Part shown: positions 32,394 to 35,551 of the stretch, piece by piece | Layout: every line of letters starts with the position of its first letter | How positions within the stretch are numbered: the stretch's first letter is position 1 | Assembly: GCA_017553405.1 (NCBI GenBank) | Contig: JAFZME010000116.1 | Location: 1-35,551 of the forward strand | Direction: 5' to 3' | DNA length: 35,551 nucleotides | Source of the DNA: Bacteroidales bacterium | GTDB lineage: Bacteria > Bacteroidota > Bacteroidia > Bacteroidales > UBA932 | Notes under the pieces: model-generated | The model's database searches: none | What the model saw: the letters and a program-made list of their open reading frames with translations, nothing else | Told to the model about the DNA's origin: nothing | Program-made: the position numbers and the translations under genes

Positions 32394-32617
32394 AGCGCTA
32401 TGGTCTCGGACGCCTCATTCAGGGCGTCCTGAGAAGAAAGTTCATATTCGGACAAAAGGGCTTCCGCAAGCGTCTCAGCGGTAAACTCTCCGGCCGCAGC
32501 GGCAGCTTTCCACAGGAAGGCGAAGCTTTCGTTGACCTCGAAAGACCTTCCGTCCGCGAGGGTAAGCAGATGCTTTCCCCTCAGCGACAAGACGCTGCAG
32601 TCATTACGCAGTCTCAT
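32366..32617 (-). CDS. PqqD-like small protein
   Basis: An 83-residue protein with the PqqD winged-helix pattern: VLSLRGKHLLTLADGRSFEVNESFAFLWK, then AETLAEALLSEYELSSQDALNEASETIALWKQ. In RiPP systems PqqD-type domains bind leader peptides and deliver them to enzymes. Here no precursor peptide or radical-SAM partner is seen; the neighbours are capsule/exopolysaccharide genes and a nucleotidyltransferase. ATG 32617 overlaps the upstream stop as ATGA, supporting this start. Function inferred from fold pattern only. Confidence 0.72.
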   Translation of the reverse strand: MRLRNDCSVLSLRGKHLLTLADGRSFEVNESFAFLWKAAAAAGEFTAETLAEALLSEYELSSQDALNEASETIALWKQYSLTE

Positions 32618-33024
32618 ACCTTGATTTTTCTGCCGAAAAGCTTTTTCCAGAAGGAACTCTTGCGCTTCCTTGTTTTCTTCTTGTGCGAAATCATCTCGTA
32701 GATGACTCCCCATTCCGGAAGGCCGCCGAGGTTATGGTCGTCGATGTAGATGTCGGCTATGACCTTTGCGGAGGTCGTCTTGTTGTCCTGGAACATATAG
32801 CCGACGGGCCTGTTGCTGTTGATGCCGTAGAACTCCAGGCCCCTTTTGCGGCACCATTCGACCGCTTCGTCGAGAAGTTTGCCGTCGCGCGCGGTCCAGA
32901 GAATGAGCTTGTGGCCGTCTGCCGCAAGGTCGAGGAGCGTCTCCACTGCGAAGGGCTTCTCCCTGCCGATTGCCGGATATTTATGCTCGACTATTGTCCC
33001 GTCGAAGTCTACCGCGATGACCAT
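32614..33024 (-). CDS. HAD-like hydrolase
   Basis: A 136-residue protein starting MVIAVDFDGTIVEHKYP, with the HAD nucleophile motif DFDGT (Asp6, Asp8). LILWTARDGKLLDEAVEWCRKRGL supplies motif II (Thr) and ADIYIDDHNLGG the C-terminal acidic pair. It resembles small Bacteroides HAD proteins of uncertain substrate. The C-terminus is very basic (KKKTRKRKSSFWKKLFGRKIK), which could contact membrane or nucleic acid. It lies 9 bases after the tyrosine kinase gene and overlaps the PqqD-like gene by 4 bases. Confidence 0.87.
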   Translation of the reverse strand: MVIAVDFDGTIVEHKYPAIGREKPFAVETLLDLAADGHKLILWTARDGKLLDEAVEWCRKRGLEFYGINSNRPVGYMFQDNKTTSAKVIADIYIDDHNLGGLPEWGVIYEMISHKKKTRKRKSSFWKKLFGRKIKV

Positions 33025-33033
33025 ATCGATAAC

Positions 33034-35397
33034 TTATTCGTTTTCACCGTAGCCGTAGCCATAGCCATATCCGTAGCCATAACCGTAGCCGTAGCCATAG
33101 CCGTAACCGTAGCCGTAGCCGAATCCGTGGCGGATTTCGGAACCGTTGAGGACGATGCCGGGGTTCTTGAGCTTGCCGCTCGAGTAGACCTCGTCGAGGA
33201 CGGGCAGGTCGCGCCTGTCGACCTTGCCGCTGCGGAGGATGAGAAGCGTCATATCGACCACCCTGTTGATGACCATAAGGTCGGCGACGGCATTGTAAGG
33301 CACGCCGTCGAGCAGGACGTATTCATACTTCTCGCGCAGGGCGTCGATCACGTCGTCGAAGCGTTTTCTGCCGAGGAGTTCAGCAGGGTTCGGCGGGATG
33401 TGGCCGGCGGGGATGAGGTCGACTCCCGGAAGGACGTTTTCGTGGAGGATGTCCGCGAGCGCCAGGGATTCGTCATACAGGAAGTTGGATATACCGACAA
33501 TGTGATGCTTCAGGCCGAACAGGCTGGAAGCAGTCCTCTTCCTGAGGTCGAGGTCCACGATGACGACCTTCTTCTTGGCATCGGCAAGGGCTGCCGCGAG
33601 GTTGGAAGTGAGGAAGGTCTTGCCGGCGCCCGTCGACATTGACGTGGTCGCAATGATGGCGTGGCTGACTCCCTGGGGCTTCATTATCTCAAGGTCGGTG
33701 CAAAGGATACGTACCGATTCGGTAAATATGCCCCTGGAGTTGGGATCGTAGGCCAGGTGGATGGACGTGTCGCCCTTTTTCGGCTTCTTGCTCTTCTTGA
33801 ACGGAATCTCCGCGATGAACGGGATGGAGACATTCTCCTCGATGTCCTTGCGGTTGCGGACCTTCGTGTCGAGGAACAGTTTGATCAGAAGGATGGTCGT
33901 AGGCACCAGCAATCCAATGAGGAAAGCCATCAGCAGCATCTTCTGCTTGGAAGGATAGATAGGAACAGCGGAGCCTTCGGCCTCGTCGATCATACGGGCG
34001 TTGTTGTCGGCCATCGCCTGAGTGAGGGCGTTCTCTTCCCTCTTGTTGAGGAGGAAGATATACAGGGATTCCTTGATCTTCTGCTGCCGCTCGATGGAGA
34101 GCATCTCCCTGGCCTTGTAGGGCATCGAGGTGAAGCTGCGGATGGCCTCGTGCTCCTTGTTTTCCAGCTCCTTCTTGCGAAGTTCGAGGCTGGCCACTAG
34201 GTTGTCGATGATGCCGGTGATGTTGATACGGAGTATCTGCATCTGAGTCTCGACCTGCTTGACGGCAGGGCTGTCGACGCTGGATGCGCCTATGAGCTTC
34301 TCACGCTTGAGCACCAACTCGTTGTACTGCGAGATGGCCTTGTCGGCGTTGGAGTCGTTGATGCCGGTGTTGACAGGGATCATCTGGTAGGAGTCACCGT
34401 GTTCGGTGATGTACTCCTTCAGGTAGCGAGCCATAGACTGGCGCGTCTCGATGTTGACGATCTCGGTGTTGTAGCTGCGGCTTTCGTTGAGGTATCTGTT
34501 GGACGCCTCGTCCACGCTCATTATCTTCTGCGAGGTCTTGAACCTGGCGAGGTCGTTCTCGACATCTCCGAGCTCCTCCTGAATGATCGCTATCCTTTCA
34601 TTGATGAAGTCGGCGGTGTTGACGGCTACCCTGTTTTTCTCGTAGACCGCGTCATTGTTGTACTCTTCGATGAGGGTGGTCAGTATCCTGTTGGCCCTGT
34701 GGAGATTGTAGTCCTGCATTGTGACCAGCAGGATGCCTGCGGTGTTGTCCATACGGTTGACTCTCAGTCTGCCCCGGAAGGCCGCAGCTGCCGGCAATGA
34801 AGGTGTCTTGACGACGGAAATCTGCTTGCCGTACCAGGCCGGGCCATAGGAGGCCGTGGGCAATATCGCAAAGGCGGCTCCATTCATCCTGAGGGTGTCG
34901 CCAAGGTGAACGTCCATATTGGCTCCTCCGGAGACGGAGAGGCTGACGGTCCTTTCATCCTTCGGGGTGACTTTGGCGTTGAGCTGTTCGAGAGGTTCGA
35001 TGACGCGCGAGAAGGAGAGCCGCACCGGGGAATAGTCGTAGAGTTCGATGTCGCGCAGCCCCTGATGGGTGGTGTAGTTGACGTCGATGTCGAGGGCCTT
35101 CACGACATTCTCCATAAGGTGCTTCGACTTGAGCGTGAGCATCTCGTTGGAAATGCTTACCCGGTTGATAAGGTTGTTGTAGGAGGAGAGGTTGGCCGTG
35201 GACTGCGTGTTGGCCGGGTCCTTGATGACCACGGTCACGTTGCTGCGGTACATAAATGCAATCTGGGAGTACTTCCAGTAGGCATAGCCCATAGCGATCA
35301 CTATGCAGATGACAAACCAGTACCAGTGGTTGAGCAGGTAGAAGAATATGTCTATCAGGTTGACCTGCGAGCCGCTTTGTTTTCTCTGTGTCTGCAT
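33034..35397 (-). CDS. wzc: polysaccharide co-polymerase / BY-type tyrosine autokinase (Wzc-like)
   Basis: A 787-residue inner-membrane protein controlling capsule or exopolysaccharide chain length and export. The N-terminal Wzz part has a first membrane helix (about residues 24-44), a long periplasmic coiled-coil region and a second membrane helix (KMLLMAFLIGLLVPTTILLIKL). The cytoplasmic kinase has Walker A STGAGKT (Lys593), Walker A' VVIVDLDLRKR and Walker B YVLLDGVP. The tail is GF followed by 12 Gly-Tyr units (Tyr761 to Tyr783) and GENE, the tyrosine cluster autophosphorylated in trans. It follows the Wza-like gene by 7 bases. Confidence 0.94.
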   Translation of the reverse strand: MQTQRKQSGSQVNLIDIFFYLLNHWYWFVICIVIAMGYAYWKYSQIAFMYRSNVTVVIKDPANTQSTANLSSYNNLINRVSISNEMLTLKSKHLMENVVKALDIDVNYTTHQGLRDIELYDYSPVRLSFSRVIEPLEQLNAKVTPKDERTVSLSVSGGANMDVHLGDTLRMNGAAFAILPTASYGPAWYGKQISVVKTPSLPAAAAFRGRLRVNRMDNTAGILLVTMQDYNLHRANRILTTLIEEYNNDAVYEKNRVAVNTADFINERIAIIQEELGDVENDLARFKTSQKIMSVDEASNRYLNESRSYNTEIVNIETRQSMARYLKEYITEHGDSYQMIPVNTGINDSNADKAISQYNELVLKREKLIGASSVDSPAVKQVETQMQILRINITGIIDNLVASLELRKKELENKEHEAIRSFTSMPYKAREMLSIERQQKIKESLYIFLLNKREENALTQAMADNNARMIDEAEGSAVPIYPSKQKMLLMAFLIGLLVPTTILLIKLFLDTKVRNRKDIEENVSIPFIAEIPFKKSKKPKKGDTSIHLAYDPNSRGIFTESVRILCTDLEIMKPQGVSHAIIATTSMSTGAGKTFLTSNLAAALADAKKKVVIVDLDLRKRTASSLFGLKHHIVGISNFLYDESLALADILHENVLPGVDLIPAGHIPPNPAELLGRKRFDDVIDALREKYEYVLLDGVPYNAVADLMVINRVVDMTLLILRSGKVDRRDLPVLDEVYSSGKLKNPGIVLNGSEIRHGFGYGYGYGYGYGYGYGYGYGYGYGYGENE
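33046..33120 (-). repeat. hexanucleotide (Gly-Tyr) microsatellite at the 3' end of wzc
   Basis: Twelve and a half units of a GGN-TAY hexamer with mixed synonymous codons (GGC/GGT/GGA and TAC/TAT). Six-base steps keep the frame, so unit loss or gain would only change the number of phosphorylatable tyrosines. Confidence 0.93.
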
Positions 35398-35404
35398 ATT
35401 ATTC

Positions 35405-35551
35405 TTATTTTTTGAGCTGCCCGGACCAAAGCAATATATAGGCTATCGTGGACGTCAGGCCGAGACCTGTGCCCACTATACCCCAGACAGTGCTTCCGGT
35501 GTTGTTGAACTGGACTCCGCGGTGCTTGACGTAGACGATGTCGTTCTGCTG
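35405..35551 (-). CDS. polysaccharide export protein, Wza-like (3' end only)
   Basis: The last 48 residues of a gene entering from the right edge: QQNDIVYVKHRGVQFNN, then a hydrophobic stretch TVWGIVGTGLGLTSTIAYILLW and SGQLKK. The NDIVYV block followed by a hydrophobic C-terminal helix is typical of SLBB-type export proteins (OMA family), which form the outer-membrane channel paired with Wzc. The rest of the protein lies outside the window. Confidence 0.8.
   Translation of the reverse strand, partial: QQNDIVYVKHRGVQFNNTGSTVWGIVGTGLGLTSTIAYILLWSGQLKK

Overview
The window is about 60% G+C chromosomal DNA from a Bacteroidota bacterium, most likely an anaerobic member of the Bacteroidales. Four observations support this. 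Promoters are of the TAnnTTTG (-7) type with a TTTG-like -33 box about 19-20 bases upstream. Gene families typical of the phylum are present: DUF4271, a YfhO-like membrane protein, LolD, and a Wza/Wzc pair whose kinase has a Gly-Tyr tail. An oxygen-sensitive class III ribonucleotide reductase points to anaerobic life. Intergenic space is very small. No rRNA, CRISPR array, integrase or plasmid/phage replication gene was seen.

Layout. (1) 1-6372: the end of a prolyl oligopeptidase gene, then a tight cluster aroC-sufB-pnuC-sufC-sufD-ispE combining chorismate synthesis, Fe-S assembly (with an unusually short SufD), a PnuC-type vitamin transporter and the MEP-pathway kinase. (2) 6410-9541: an ECF-like sigma factor overlapping a membrane-anchored beta-barrel protein, then an unknown lipoprotein. 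(3) 9515-11539: divergent tsaE and comM/yifB. (4) 11540-15990: an accessory island. It holds an AT-rich hicAB toxin-antitoxin pair whose last codons overlap the 3' end of a tRNA-Pro(UGG) gene. Next come a 92-bp double-hairpin REP-like repeat, a REP-associated Y1 (HUH) transposase, an EcoRI-type adenine methyltransferase overlapping a DUF262-HNH nuclease gene, a second copy of the 92-bp repeat and a G-rich tract. A 22-bp direct repeat brackets the methyltransferase-nuclease unit, and its right copy supplies the -33 region of the lolD promoter. (5) 15992-19205: lolD-like ATPase, malate dehydrogenase, apt, and a promoter with a 180-base leader (possible small gene or RNA) before a phosphopantetheinyl transferase. 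(6) 19485-22186: nrdD-nrdG. (7) 22152-24902, minus strand: DUF4271-hemD-rnpA-yidD-menG. (8) 24973-31449: glycosyltransferase, YfhO-like protein, mutS. (9) 31446-35551, minus strand: the start of an exopolysaccharide cluster, Wza (partial), Wzc-like tyrosine autokinase, a HAD-type hydrolase, a PqqD-like small protein and a nucleotidyltransferase.

The most promising candidate for an undescribed system is the two-gene EcoRI-type methyltransferase plus DUF262-HNH unit at 13403-15702. It looks like a compact modification/restriction cassette carried between REP-like repeats beside their putative transposase. Other points of interest are pnuC inside the suf operon, the minimal SufD, overlap at all four tail-to-tail gene junctions, and -7 boxes lying directly against start codons, which suggests leaderless mRNAs. 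All assignments come from reading the sequence and recalled family motifs; no database search was run.
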